The notes: generated from the letters alone by a model not told the origin. Positions 8,363-18,329 are shown, numbered from the stretch's first letter. The stretch is 34,496 nucleotides of DNA from Candidatus Absconditabacterales bacterium (GCA_937958645.1 CALGNI010000082.1:1-34496); one strand, 5' to 3'. Made by a program: numbers and translations.

Positions 8363-9544
8363 ATTTTCAGCGAAAGATTGCAGTCTGCTATATATACCTT
8401 CAAAGCCAACAAGCTGAGAACACTTTTGTCGTTGGTCTGAATTGTGATTGGAGTAATGACAACTGCATTGGTGACAGTTATTGGATCTGGAGTGGAGCAG
8501 AAAGTGCAGGATGAGTTCAAGACATTGAACGTAAGTACCTTGTTTATATTTCCAGATGGCAAGGATCCTAAACTTTCTACAAATGACACGAAAATCTTGG
8601 AAGAATCACCGTATGTAACAAGTGTTTCAGCATCGATTGGTGAGTATTTTTTGGTTAGCAACAGCCTTACCACTGAGGTAGAAACATATTTTACCCGCGG
8701 TGTAAAAGAGTCATATTTTGAGCATCATAATGTAGAAGTCGATGTGGGGGATCTTATAAGTGATGGAGAATCTACGGATAAGATAGCAGTAATTTGATCG
8801 AAGGTCTTCGAGGATCTGTTTGATAATGATGAAATTAGCGATGCTCTGTGAGAGACTATCACCTTAGAATCAAAAAAATATCACGTAATTTGAGTGTTAA
8901 ATGAAGTTTGACAGAACTCTGGACCTGACTTTGATGATGTTATTTTCTTACCTATTTGAACTACCAGAAGATATCTTATAAAAGATGCCATACCGGCATT
9001 TACCGTCTTGATTGATGCTGTGGAAAATATGAATGCAACCAAACAAGACATCACAAAACGTCTTAGAAAAGAACATAAGCTCAAAGAAAATGATCCGGAT
9101 GGTTTTAGGTTTTTTGACGGGGGTGAAATGATCACTACCTATACTGAACTTACTGCAATGGTAAGATTCTTGTTGTTAGCGATCTCAGTCTTTATTTTGA
9201 TAGTATCAGGTGTGGGGATCATGAATGTGATGTTTGCTGGTGTAGCAGAAAGAACCAAAGAAATATGAATTCTTAAATCGATCTGAGCGACCAAAAAAGA
9301 TATTCAATCGCAGTTTATGACCGAAGCGATTCTGATTACTTTGTTCTCAGGGATCTTGGGACTTGTGCTCGCAGAAGTGATTATCACCATCGCTATGCAA
9401 TTGGACCTACCAGTCACTCTTTCTAGATCATTTTGATGAGATGTGATGGCCCTTGGATTTGCTTGTCTCACGGGTGTTTTTGCGGGTTGGTATCCAGCGG
9501 TGAGGGCTTCGAGTCTGGATCCTGTGGATGCGTTGAGGAGTTAA
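8363..9544 (+). CDS. MacB/FtsX-type permease 2, apparent ATT start
   Basis: This paralogue of permease 1 has the same architecture and exactly the same length (393 residues) if translation begins at ATT 8363-8365. That codon aligns with the ATG of permease 1 (IFSERLQSA beside MFSERLTSA). A TAA lies 9 nt upstream in frame, and the first downstream ATG (8456) would delete most of the first membrane helix. GTG 8444 is another weak option. Body and C-terminal motifs are intact (GVGIMNVMFAGVAERTKEIG, YPAVRASSLDPVDALR), and TGA glycines sit at the same sites in both paralogues, so recoding predates the duplication. The gene could use ATT, be poorly expressed, or be at the start of decay. Confidence 0.85.
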
Positions 9545-9557
9545 GATTCTCCTCCTC

Positions 9558-10370
9558 CTACTCATAGATAAACACCCTTAGTTCCTTGATATATAGATCA
9601 CTACTTTGACGATATCAATTGTTGTGAGATCATTGAATCTCTAGGAATGTCTTGGGGTCGTTGGCTGCCTCGAAGAGTATTTTTCCTTCTTCATACGGAA
9701 TGACTTCGTCTGATGGACTATGTATAATAAGTATTTTACTCTCTATGTTTTTCATCTTTTTCTCGCTGTCTAGAGGAAACTTTGCTAGTAGTTTGATAGG
9801 GAGGAATCTGAAAACTCTTTTTCACATAGCCACTATCGAGGTGAAGGAAGACTCTATGATGACTCAATGGACATCTTTTCATGCTGCAAGATGACTAGTG
9901 ACTGCTCATCATAATGAACGTCACCAAAGAATGATATTGGCTTGATCAACTTCGTATGTATCGATAAGTACGGTATAGGCTGCCTCAGCGTCTTGATGCA
10001 GATCTTTTTCTTTCTTTATTGTTCATTCACTTTTTCCATATCCACGATAATCATACATGAGTGCATTTACTTTGAGTTCATTGAATACTTGTATCTGAGA
10101 TGCTCTATGGGAGATGTTTCAAGCGTTTCAGTGAGAGAAGAGTACCGTCTTATCACTATCGTTATCAATCCAGTATCAGTGCAATATAAATCCATTATCT
10201 GTAGTAAAAAATACTTCTTCTACATTTAGATCCAGAGGGAGTTGGTTAACTTGCGTTGATGGGTAGAAGATAAGAGAAGATTGAAGAAAGTATGCACTAG
10301 CACAGAGTGCTAGATACAAGAGGGTTACTCAGAGAAAAATGAATTTGATAAGTGTGGTGATTGTTGGCAT
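9558..10370 (-). CDS. Membrane-anchored alpha/beta hydrolase
   Basis: This 270-residue protein has an N-terminal membrane helix (about residues 8-30) followed by an alpha/beta-hydrolase fold of the ABHD13/Bem46-like type. The oxyanion segment is HGNAGN (80-85), the nucleophile elbow GRSLGG has S152 as catalytic serine, and the acid and histidine are probably D221 (HSPSDEVIP) and H249 (GSHNNG). Two of the three elbow glycines and two in the oxyanion segment region are TGA, so the standard code hides the gene completely. It likely acts as a serine hydrolase at the outer face of the cytoplasmic membrane; the substrate is unknown. It converges on permease 2 with 13 bp between stops. Confidence 0.85.
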
Positions 10371-10412
10371 TAAATCGAAAGGGAAGTGAAATAACTAGTG
10401 TTGATGTACCTT

Positions 10413-10440
10413 AGTATATCTATCGTGTGGGATTGTGCAA
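10413..10440 (-). promoter_or_regulatory. Promoter of the alpha/beta hydrolase gene
   Basis: Read on the minus strand, TTGCAC (10440-10435) and TATACT (10418-10413) are spaced by 16 nt and lie about 43 nt upstream of the ATG. Confidence 0.55.
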
Positions 10441-10550
10441 TAATTTACCGATTACTTGTGGACTAATGGCAAGTTGAATACTTCTGCTGAGCGCTCATTT
10501 TTTGCCCAAGCCGCTTCCTTTCTTTATGATAAGAGTAGTAATTCTGAACT

Positions 10551-10574
10551 AACAGCAGATCGCTGTTTTATTTT
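10551..10574 (+). terminator. Terminator-like hairpin before the channel gene
   Basis: AACAGC (10551-10556) and GCTGTT (10562-10567) flank a 5-nt loop and run into TTATTTT. It lies only 15 nt before the channel ATG, so it could act as an attenuator or as a translation-control hairpin. The upstream gene is divergent, so it does not end that gene. Confidence 0.4.
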
Positions 10575-10588
10575 CCTAAAATAATTTA

Positions 10589-11314
10589 ATGCCTACCTCC
10601 TTCAAAGAACAAATATGAACCATCTTATTTAGAACTGATACAAAGTTCTGAAGAATCTTCGATGAGATTATCTTAGTGTTGATTTTGATCAGTATTGGTT
10701 TGGTGATGCTGGAAAGTGTAGAGGCGTATGCGTTTCAATACAAAAAGATATTTCTCGTCCTGGAGTGGATTATCACGATCTTGTTTACGATAGAATATGG
10801 TCTTCGTATCTGGAGTGCGAGGAAACCAAAAAAATATGCTTTTAGCTTTTATGGAGTTGTTGATTTGATCTCTATCTTGCCTGCGTATTTGTGATTGGTG
10901 ATTACCTGAGTGCATGCGTTGTGAGTAGTGCGCGCACTGAGACTCTTGCGTATTTTCAGGATCTTGAAAATGAGTCGTTACATCTCTGAAGGGAATGTGC
11001 TGATTCATGCATTGCGTTCGTCTTGGCATAAGATTTCTGTTTTTCTCATGACGGTAGTATTGGCTGCTATCATCGCAGGGTCGATTATGTATTTGGTAGA
11101 ATGAGCTGAGAGCGGATTTACGAGTATCCCCAGAAGTGTTTATCGAGCTATCGTGACGATTACGACGGTTGGATATGGAGATATCTCACCTGTTACTCCA
11201 TTGGGGCAATTTCTAGCATCTATTTTGATGATCATCTGATACGGAGTTATCGCAGTTCCTACAGGGATTGTAAGCGCTCAGGTGGCAGTTGAGAGTGTGA
11301 AGAAAGATGCATAA
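10589..11314 (+). CDS. Voltage-gated (Kv-type) potassium channel
   Basis: This 241-residue protein is a six-helix tetrameric potassium channel subunit. The selectivity filter TTVGYGD is intact (residues 192-198). The S4 voltage sensor has basic residues every third position (R115, R118, R121, R124, K127, R130). S1-S3 (about 24-100) carry acidic counter-charges, and S6 ends in [12 protein letters not shown], with the hinge proline and glycine. The length matches compact bacterial Kv channels of the KvAP type. It starts at ATG 10589, just after the TAATTTA stretch, and several glycines are TGA. There is no cytoplasmic regulatory domain. It has no obvious operon partner. Confidence 0.92.
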
Positions 11315-11360
11315 TCTTTATGGTAGATAAATAGCACCATCATTGAATTTGTATTTTTAT

Positions 11361-11388
11361 TTGACATCACGTCAGTTTACTTTATAAG
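11361..11388 (+). promoter_or_regulatory. Sigma-70-type promoter of the 11431 gene
   Basis: A perfect TTGACA (11361-11366) is followed after 16 nt by TATAAG (11383-11388), 43 nt before the ATG. Confidence 0.7.
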
Positions 11389-11430
11389 ATAAGTAGAGAA
11401 AATCCTCATTAACACACAAAATTAAGTCCC

Positions 11431-11958
11431 ATGAATTCAAAAAACCTATGGGTCAAGGCTTTTGTTGATACAAGCCTTGGCAATTACAAAAACCCGATTA
11501 TTGACGTAACCTTGCTTGACAAGTCGGATCATGAACCCAAACCTGTAAAGAAACGTCCCCCTACCAAAAAGATACCAATTTCTTTGGTAAGTGAAAAAGA
11601 TTATCCACTCACGATAGCTGAACTCACTCACTTTTTTGGCGAAAAAGATGCTAAGAAGTTTTTTTCAGAATTGATCAGAGTAGGATATGTTATCACTTAT
11701 CAACTAGTTGATAACGACCAAATAAACTTAGGAGATGGCCAATATATCAAAGTTTACAATAACTGGTTGAATAAAGTACTATTTGATGTAGAAGAACTTA
11801 CTTATCTATATTATGAATTGGAGCATGACTATGATTCTAAAACTATTGATAAGTTTTGTGAATTAGTTTTTAATGATATGCTGTCCTTAACGATGCCGTA
11901 TCTTGTTCACCAGAGAGAGATAAGGAAATCTCTTGCAAATTTTATAACCAAAAACTAA
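11431..11958 (+). CDS. Hypothetical protein, 175 aa
   Basis: I do not recognise this cytosolic-looking protein. A Lys/Pro-rich region (about residues 33-50, KPVKKRPPTKKIP) separates a short N-terminal part from a mixed alpha/beta body. The segment around residues 58-80 (LTIAELTHFFGEKDAKKFF) could be a helix-turn-helix-like unit, but this is weak. The C-terminal half is rich in Tyr, Asp and Glu. It starts at ATG 11431 after CCC. It is a single-gene unit with its own strong promoter and terminator. All five glycines are GGN and none is TGA, as in the other short orphan genes here. Confidence 0.6.
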   Translation: MNSKNLWVKAFVDTSLGNYKNPIIDVTLLDKSDHEPKPVKKRPPTKKIPISLVSEKDYPLTIAELTHFFGEKDAKKFFSELIRVGYVITYQLVDNDQINLGDGQYIKVYNNWLNKVLFDVEELTYLYYELEHDYDSKTIDKFCELVFNDMLSLTMPYLVHQREIRKSLANFITKN

Positions 11959-11980
11959 CTGTGGAAATTACCACAGAGAT

Positions 11981-12010
11981 AGCCTAGTGATGTTCGCTAG
12001 GCTTTTTTTT
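11981..12010 (+). terminator. Terminator of the 11431 gene
   Basis: AGCCTAG (11981-11987) pairs with CTAGGCT (11997-12003) and runs into eight Ts. A second small hairpin (CTGTGG with CCACAG) sits just before it. Confidence 0.85.
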
Positions 12011-12023
12011 ATGATTTTTTCTC

Positions 12024-12051
12024 TTGAAAATTAGTTGCCTGTTAGTATATT
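12024..12051 (+). promoter_or_regulatory. Promoter of a candidate small RNA
   Basis: TTGAAA (12024-12029) and TATATT (12046-12051) are spaced by 16 nt. The predicted start near 12058 coincides with the first base of a hairpin, not with a coding leader. Confidence 0.5.
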
Positions 12052-12057
12052 CACATT

Positions 12058-12214
12058 GCCCTTTGAGGGCGTGGAGGAACCATCTATGTGGTTCGATTCC
12101 ACAATATAGATTTCATTCACATGAACCTCTTGGTTCAACAAAATATAAAAAAACATTGCTCTATCTGGAGCACCAATAAATTAGCCTTCTTCCTTTTTGG
12201 GAGGGGCTTTTTTT
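12058..12214 (+). ncRNA. Candidate independent structured small RNA (~155 nt)
   Basis: The segment has its own promoter and terminator and no convincing reading frame. It can form at least four hairpins: GCCC/GGGC with a TTTGA loop at the 5' end (12058-12070); a nested GTGGA/TCCAC plus AACCA/TGGTT structure (12071-12102); GAACC/GGTTC (12123-12136); and GCTC/GAGC before the terminator. The second hairpin contains GGTTCGATTCC, which looks like a tRNA T-arm, but no full cloverleaf fits. I cannot assign it to a known RNA family. An ORF starting at 12088 crosses the hairpins and looks non-coding. Confidence 0.45.
12183..12214 (+). terminator. Terminator of the candidate small RNA
   Basis: AGCC (12183-12186) with further C-rich pairing matches a GGGAGGGGCT arm, followed by eight Ts. 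The stem has internal mismatches but the T run is clean. Confidence 0.6.
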
Positions 12215-12336
12215 CTTGCAAAGAAATTGTCAAACTTTCTTGTCACAAAAATCATATTTATGCGTATAATAGGTAATAACACAAAATACGAGACATCAGA
12301 TTAGCCTTATTTAGCTATAATTTCCTTTTATATACG

Positions 12337-13899
12337 ATGAATTTTCTAGATTTTTTTAATGAACTAAAAAGTCAAAAACTCTCTGTATCTAGCAAAGAGC
12401 AGATTTTCCAACGTGTGCAATTGAAGAAACGCCAACAACTCCATATCAACAAGATAAACAGATTTGCGAGAGTATGAGTACTTTGATTGGTGATTTTATG
12501 AGTCTCTGCAGTAACGTACTTTTCACGTCTTTCGTGACAAATCTGAGAATACGAGATCAATGAAGGATACATCGGAGTAAATGTTGCTAAAGAATCAGGT
12601 CTGGTTGCATACGCCGATCAGATTGGAACTATTATCAACACCGTATGAGAAGTGAGTATCACCAACAACGGTGTAGTAAAGTCGTGATCTGATCTTGCTC
12701 ATGCAGACAAAGTTTTGTTATTGGATGGAGCAGAGTTGATTTTCCAGATGCAAGGAGGAGTACAAGCTAAGATTATCGGACCAGCAAAATTTGAACTAGA
12801 AAAAGAAGGAGAAAGATATGTCATCAATATGACTGAAGGTGAATTCGTAGAAATAAAGTCAGTGCCTGAGGTGGTAGAAGAACCGGTAATTACCGACAGG
12901 ATTTTTGTTGAAGATGAGCCAAATCCACAACCTAAAGCACCTGCAGCGAAATCACCAATTCAAGTGGTGGTGAAAACTCCTGAATTTGAAGTAGAATCTG
13001 ATACCATAGATGGTGACATTGATCTTGTGATCCAAGAAAAAGATGGAAAACAAATCGTAGAGAATACTTGAGCTGATGCAGTAATTACAAAAGTGATCAA
13101 AGATGAGGTAATCGTCACTGAACTCAAATCCCAACAAAAAGCAGATATCAATGGTGAAGTGCTTATAGCGACCATTACACCAGATCTAGAAATCAACGAA
13201 GCACAAGCAGATCAGTTGAAAGAAACTATCAAAAATAATGAACTCACGATCTCATACACTATAGAGCCAGACCCAACCCTTGACGCCAAACCAGTCAATG
13301 AAATACAAGAAGATCCTAAAGAAGAAGCTGCTCCTGCGCCAGTTGAAAAACCAGCACCAGTAGTTGCTAAACTTCCAGAAAAAGTAGCTAAAATTATAGC
13401 TGAACCTATAGTAGTTGAACCAGCTCCTATACCTGAACCAGAAACCCAAGAAGAACCTCTCATACAAGGAAAGCGTGTAATAGGAGGGGCAGATCTTGCT
13501 TCACTCCAAAACGCGACAAATTCATCAGTATTGCTGCGTGATATTCGTAATATTGTTACGAATCATTCTCATGGAAATGCGAGTGGACTTCAGACATCAT
13601 TATCTAATGTTGCTGCTGGATTGAGCCCAGTGACACAAGGTGTGTTGTGATGAATGCTTCTAAATACGTCATCTCCAGCGACCCTTCAAAACTCTATCCA
13701 ATCCATGATCGACAATCTTGAAGCGAAACGATATGTCCCACCAGTATATACCAACAGACTCAAATCTATGATTGCATGGTTACGTTTGATGCAAACGATA
13801 CCAAGCGGTTCAGTAGAAGCTACCTGTAACTTTGATTGTATCGTAAACGATGTACTCAAGGTTCAGCCTGCACAAAAATCTCGCTTGATGTTGCCGTAA
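12337..13899 (+). CDS. FecR-domain membrane protein
   Basis: This 520-residue protein has a cytoplasmic helical N-terminus (about 1-44), one membrane helix (about 46-62, with TGA glycines), and an extracytoplasmic FecR-like beta domain (about 75-175). In that domain VLLLDGAELIFQMQGG and IIGPAKFELEKEG fit the family. Further down is a Pro/Ala/Glu-rich linker (about 325-375), then a helical C-terminal domain. Classical FecR proteins transmit signals to an ECF sigma factor, but no sigma gene is near, so that role is not supported. ATG 12337 follows a TATAAT at 12265-12270 whose -35 (TTGTCA, 12240) is spaced 19 nt. A secreted Cys-rich gene follows after 24 bp. Confidence 0.7.
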
Positions 13900-13923
13900 A
13901 TTTTTATTATAAAATTTTTTTCT

Positions 13924-14826
13924 ATGAAAAAAAGTCTTATAGTGATAATATGAATCTCACTATTTTTTATGTTTTGAGGCATGAAAGAGAGGATTTATGC
14001 AGCTGGTTGTGGAGGAGATCTGTTTAGCAATCTTGAGAATTCCTCAGTAGAGCTAAATTATATCAAAGCAACTGATGTTTTCGTTGCTACGATTGTTGAA
14101 TTAAGAGATAGATGAATTATACAAGAGTGATTTCCATGATCTAGAGGAACGGTAGATGCTAAGATCCAAGTACATGACGTATTGAAAGGCCAGATGCAAG
14201 ACGGATGGTATTCATTTGAATATTCAGTATGACACGATTGAGTTGGTGAGTGAAATCATCAGTATTTTTCTGAATCATCTTATATTTTTTATAAGAAAAT
14301 GCCTTTTTCGTGACCATGCTGAATAGTATGAGCTCATCAAATAGAAAACGTGAACGATTTACCATCTGATTTGATTCAATTTAAAAATAGGAAATCTAGT
14401 AAGTACTTTGAGATATACGATCTAGTACTGAACCTGATTCACACACCAAAGTATGCTAAATATGCGAAATTATTTTATAAGTGACAAGTGAATCGACTGA
14501 ATAAAACTAATGAATACTGCGAAAATTACACATGACTTGAGTGTTTGGCAGCTTATAAAAAATGTAAGTACGAGCAAGGGATATGTCAAAAGCAAACAAA
14601 TGAAGAAATGAAACATAATGATAAAATGGAAGCATTATGTTTGCAGACCAACTGAGTGATAAAACGCAGATCATATTCATGATTTGATATCATGCAATCA
14701 TCGAACAGTTTTTGTGCTTGTCCATGATATCTAGATACTTGAATTCGTGATACTCAAGAAATCTCTGAAAATCAGATATTTGATCCTATTGTTTGATGTA
14801 TGCCATTAGAAGAAAAAGAAAGTTAG
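13924..14826 (+). CDS. Secreted cysteine-rich protein, unknown function
   Basis: This 300-residue protein has an N-terminal signal or anchor helix (about residues 4-27). The first part of the mature chain (AAGCGG through about 150) resembles an extracellular beta domain with several conserved-looking aromatic residues. The second half carries most of the roughly a dozen cysteines (CENYTGLEC, KKCKYEQGIC, FCACPG). This suggests disulphides and a location outside the membrane. The start of the mature region (CGGDLF...VFVATIVEL) recalls tissue-inhibitor/netrin-like modules with an N-terminal Cys, but this is only a resemblance. It lies 24 bp after the FecR-domain gene and is probably co-transcribed. 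About twenty glycines are TGA. Confidence 0.6.
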
Positions 14827-14926
14827 TCTCAAAAAGAAAAACTAGAGCAAGTCCTTCATACAACTTTTGGGTATTGAAATGATTAGAGAGAACAATAATA
14901 AAGTTTTTTAAATCTCTATAAAAAGC

Positions 14927-15361
14927 ATGGAATTGCGATTATATCGAGTATGACTTTGAGTGGTGTTGCTTATCCTTGAGATTTTCGTGATGAGTTTTGA
15001 TGCATTGGCCTTAAGTTTCGCCGCATTTGTTACTGCTGGGTTGAGTTATGTGTTGGGAATTGATCTTCTTCACCGAGAACAATCGCTGATTATTTTCGTG
15101 GTTGCTTCGATCATAGCATTACTGATCGTAAGAATGATTATCGCTCCCAAGCTTCAAGAAGGAGCTAGTCCTAGTCCTATGAGTGGAGATACTATTATTT
15201 GAAGAACGTTTAGTGTAGAAAGAGTAAATAAAAGAGATGTAATTAGACATGAAGGGATGTATTGGAATATGAAAAGTGACGATACATTCTCAACTTGAGA
15301 TACGGTTGAAGTATTGAGTATGGATGATAATGTAGTGAAGGTGAAAGTAATTGAAAATTAA
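14927..15361 (+). CDS. NfeD-like membrane protein
   Basis: This 144-residue protein has two or three membrane helices (about 8-65) and a C-terminal OB-fold (about 78-142) typical of short NfeD proteins. A conserved glycine stretch (SGDTIIG) and the pattern GMYWN...TGDTVEVLSMDDNVVKVKV are visible. Short NfeD proteins usually pair with an SPFH/stomatin gene, which is not adjacent here. ATG 14927 is chosen because it adds a basic start (MELRLYR) before the first helix; two TGA glycines follow at once. The function is probably organisation of membrane microdomains or membrane protein quality control (family knowledge). Confidence 0.72.
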
Positions 15362-15385
15362 TAATGGAGAATTGATGATTAGATA

Positions 15386-15412
15386 AAGGTGCGGTAGGCG
15401 ACCGCGCACTTC
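15386..15412. repeat. GC-rich intergenic palindrome
   Basis: GTGCGGT (15389-15395) can pair with ACCGCGCAC (15401-15409) with a 2-nt bulge. The core GCGACCGCGCA is nearly the same as in the perfect hairpin after rpoC (34236-34254). Confidence 0.5.
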
Positions 15413-15459
15413 AACCACGCATTCAAGATAAAAATAATCGATTTAATTGAAACTAAATA

Positions 15460-16188
15460 ATGACTCAAGGTTTACGCGCAGTAGCATATTTTTTGTTATG
15501 ATTTGTGTTGATGTTGGTGGTGTTTGGAGCGCTATGATCATGGCTAACACTTAAGGGAATTGATCTCAATCAAGATTGGCTTTATATCCTGTTTGCATTG
15601 CAACAGCTAGTGACTTTGGTGGTCATCTGGTGGAGTATGAAAGGATGAGGTCGAAAGAGTTTTGACGAGATTTTTCAGTATTTTTCAGAGAGATTTGTTT
15701 GGAAATGATGGGGCTTATTTTGGAAGCGAGTGGTGTGATGATTTTTCGCATATATGCTTATAAATGGGGCCTTATTTACCTTGGTGGAATCTTTATGAGT
15801 CAGTATCCCATGATTGTATGGAGATCAGGCAGTGATGACGATGCTGGAGGAGATGAACTTGACCGGAGCAATGGACTGGATTATGACGATATTGATGATA
15901 GTCATCGTGTGACCGATAGTAGAAGAGTTGGTATATAGAGGATTGGTGACGGATGCTTTGATGCAAAAGTGGCGCTGGTGATGAGTATCGCTTGCGGCGT
16001 TCATCTTCGCTTTGATCCATCTAGAATTCGCGGTCTTCCGAAATCTCTTCCTCTTAGCATTGATCTTATGAGTGATCTACAAGAAAACCTGAAGTATGCG
16101 ATATAGCTTCCTGTTTCATGTGATCATCAATGGGATGTGAATCGTTGCGTTGTGGGCACAGGGGAGTTGATTGTTGCCGGAGATGTAA
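15460..16188 (+). CDS. CPBP-family intramembrane metalloprotease
   Basis: This 242-residue polytopic protein has the three motifs of the CPBP (CAAX protease/Abi) family: EELVYRG with E155, E156 and R160; FALIH with H187; and FHVIIN with H220 and N224. The glutamates and histidines are the expected catalytic or metal-binding residues inside the membrane. N-terminal helices (about 8-65 and 90-110) precede the catalytic bundle. In bacteria the family often processes or protects against peptides such as bacteriocins, which would fit the peptide-type efflux genes nearby, but the link is only inferred. TGA occurs at about a dozen glycines. ATG 15460 is the only start giving the first helix. Confidence 0.85.
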
Positions 16189-16342
16189 GAAAAGATAATT
16201 ATAGGAAGCTCTGAAATAGCTTATATTTCAAGAAATAATTACTTTCATGAATATGAGTAAAAAATGAATTGGCTTATTTAAGCTTCCCTGAGTAACCATG
16301 ACAAACTAAATAATAAAATATATTAAAAAATATCTTCAATTC

Positions 16343-16370
16343 TTTAGTTTATCAGAGGTTCCTATATAAT
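16343..16370 (+). promoter_or_regulatory. Possible promoter of the SLH-vWA gene
   Basis: A perfect TATAAT (16365-16370) has a weak TTTAGT 16 nt upstream. Because it directly abuts an in-frame ATG at 16371, it argues for the downstream start at 16431. Confidence 0.4.
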
Positions 16371-16430
16371 ATGAAACTCCATTCTATCATTACCCAGTAT
16401 TTTGCTGTCTTTTTTATCCAATTATTCACC

Positions 16431-18329
16431 ATGAAAACACTTCTTTGACTTTGTAGTATGATTCTTGTAGTAGGAATAACGTTTGCAGCTAATTCTCCTG
16501 TTTTGGAGTTGTTTGAAGAAAATGAGGCAGTATGAAACGTAGAGGTACTTGCAGATGATGCATGAAAAGAAATTGGTAGAGAAAGAGTAGTTCCTCGTCC
16601 AATTCCAAAGTCTGCAACCATAGCTTCGTTGCCTGAAGAATATGTAGCTGTACATTATCTTTTTACGATAGGAGCAACAAAGTACGCTTCAGTTGATAAT
16701 TTCCTGGGAGATAATTCAATCACCAGAGAACAAGCGGCCAAACTTCTGGTAAAGCGAGCTACACAGGAGGAAATTGAAAAGAAGGTAAGTGTGTCGTGTG
16801 ATTTTACTGATATCGGAGAAGGACAAATGGATGAAAGCCTAAGAGCTTCTGTTTTGGAGTCATGCGAGCTTGGGATCTTTCGTGGATTTAATAATAAATT
16901 TTCTCCGCAGTCTTCGTTGATTAGAGGACATTTTTTCTTAGCGGTATTGAGAATCCTATGACATGATGTGCCAGAAACTTGAGTGTATGAAAAGGCCAAA
17001 GAGGTTTGACTCACGACAGTAACTAGAAAAAATTTCGCATATGATGCTACCATTAGCAGGACTGATGCAAGCCTAATCTTGCGAAGAGCAGCCCAAAAAA
17101 GAAGTGACCTCGAAGAGTTTCTAAAATCTCCGAGATCTGATGTGAGTTTACCACTCCCGCGTACATGAGGATGATCTGATGATCTAAGCGACATCCTTGC
17201 TGATCTGTATGGTGATTCGGCAGAAACAGAGTCATTATCATTGATTTGAGCGAGCATAGCCTCAAAAACTACCTCTTGAAGTGCTAGACCATCATCATGA
17301 ACTCCACTCAAATGAGGAGAAGTTGATGATAATGTGTTATTTGAAGATTTTGTGGAGTATTATGAGGAAGCTCAAGAAAAATTTGGAGATGCATTTACCA
17401 AGATCGATGTTTGAGGGAGATTTTATCTTCATGATGCGGGAAAATCTTGAGTGCTAGGTGGAACAATGCTTAGAATCATGGATTCAGAGGGGAAAGAATA
17501 CCTTTTGTCTTTGGATAATGACGGAGAATATTACTTCTATCCATCTTCATACTATGACGCTGATGATCAGGTAAATGCGGATCAATATACAGTGAGTTTC
17601 GAATATGCATGAGTATCGTATGAAGAAACTTATTCTAGCACACAAGCAGTCCGAGAACTACCTCCAGTCTCATGATCTGTGAATACAGAAGCCAAGAAAC
17701 TTCAATTGGCTTTCGTGATCGATACTACAGGATCTATGAGTGACCAAATAAATAAAATAAAGGAAACGATTCAATCGGTTTCCCAAAGAGTGAAAGAATG
17801 AGCTGATGGAATCGATTTGGAATATGGTTTAGTTGCTTATAAAGATAGAAGTGATCGTTATCTTACTTCTTCATATCAATTTACTGATGATCTAGAGGCG
17901 TATCAAACCTATCTTGATAAGCTTTCTGCTCAGTGAGGAGGAGACTATGAGGAGGATATGAATGCATGATTGGAAGAAGCAATGGAGTTTCTTCAGCGAT
18001 CAGATGAACAGGATACATACTGAATCTTGATCTTAGTCGCTGATGCGCCACCACATATGGACTACAAGCAAAGCTATGATTATAGGGTAGCGATGCTAAG
18101 AGCGGTAGAGCAAGGGGTGAAGATATTTCCTTTGGCAAGTTCTGGTTTGGATAATACCGTAGGAGAACTCATCTTTAGACAAATAGCCCTCATCACCAAC
18201 GCAACATACATCTTTATCACTAAAGGAGCAAATGGAGGAACTGACTTTCATGTAGATGAACAGTCTTACTCAGTTGAGAGTTTGGACGACTTGGTGGTAG
18301 ATATTGTGTTGAGAGAGATACAGGAGTAA
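16431..18329 (+). CDS. Secreted surface protein with SLH and von Willebrand A domains
   Basis: This 632-residue protein has a signal peptide (MKTLLGLCSMILVVGITFAA). One or two S-layer-homology-like modules follow (about 70-230; ITREQAAKLLVKRA and ISRTDASLILRRAA fit the SLH helix). Then come a Ser/Gly/Pro linker, a middle beta domain (about 310-415), and a C-terminal vWA domain (about 425-630). The vWA has a complete-looking MIDAS start DTTGSMS (from D431) and VADAPPH (D538). SLH modules normally anchor to wall polymers and vWA domains bind ligands through a divalent metal, so a cell-surface adhesin is a reasonable inference for an episymbiont. An in-frame ATG at 16371 is the alternative start. 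Confidence 0.8.

Noticed and set aside
9652-10229. Two plus-strand ORFs (80 and 95 aa)
   Set aside because: They lie antisense to the alpha/beta hydrolase, which has a full catalytic triad in table 25.
12046-12110. tRNA gene suggested by GGTTCGATTCC and weak acceptor pairing (TATATT with AATATA)
   Set aside because: The spacing between acceptor and T-arm is too short and no D-arm or anticodon arm fits. I keep it as a candidate structured RNA.
12088-12276. 62-aa ORF after the candidate RNA start
   Set aside because: It runs through all hairpins and the terminator, and its sequence has no protein-like pattern.
12337-13899. Complete FecR-sigma-TonB signalling system
   Set aside because: No ECF sigma factor or TonB receptor gene is in the neighbourhood, so only the FecR-like domain is claimed.
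16655-17311. 218-aa ORF on the minus strand
   Set aside because: It is antisense to the SLH-vWA gene, Ser/Leu-rich with no domain character, and arises because that gene lacks the needed stop trinucleotides in the opposite frame.
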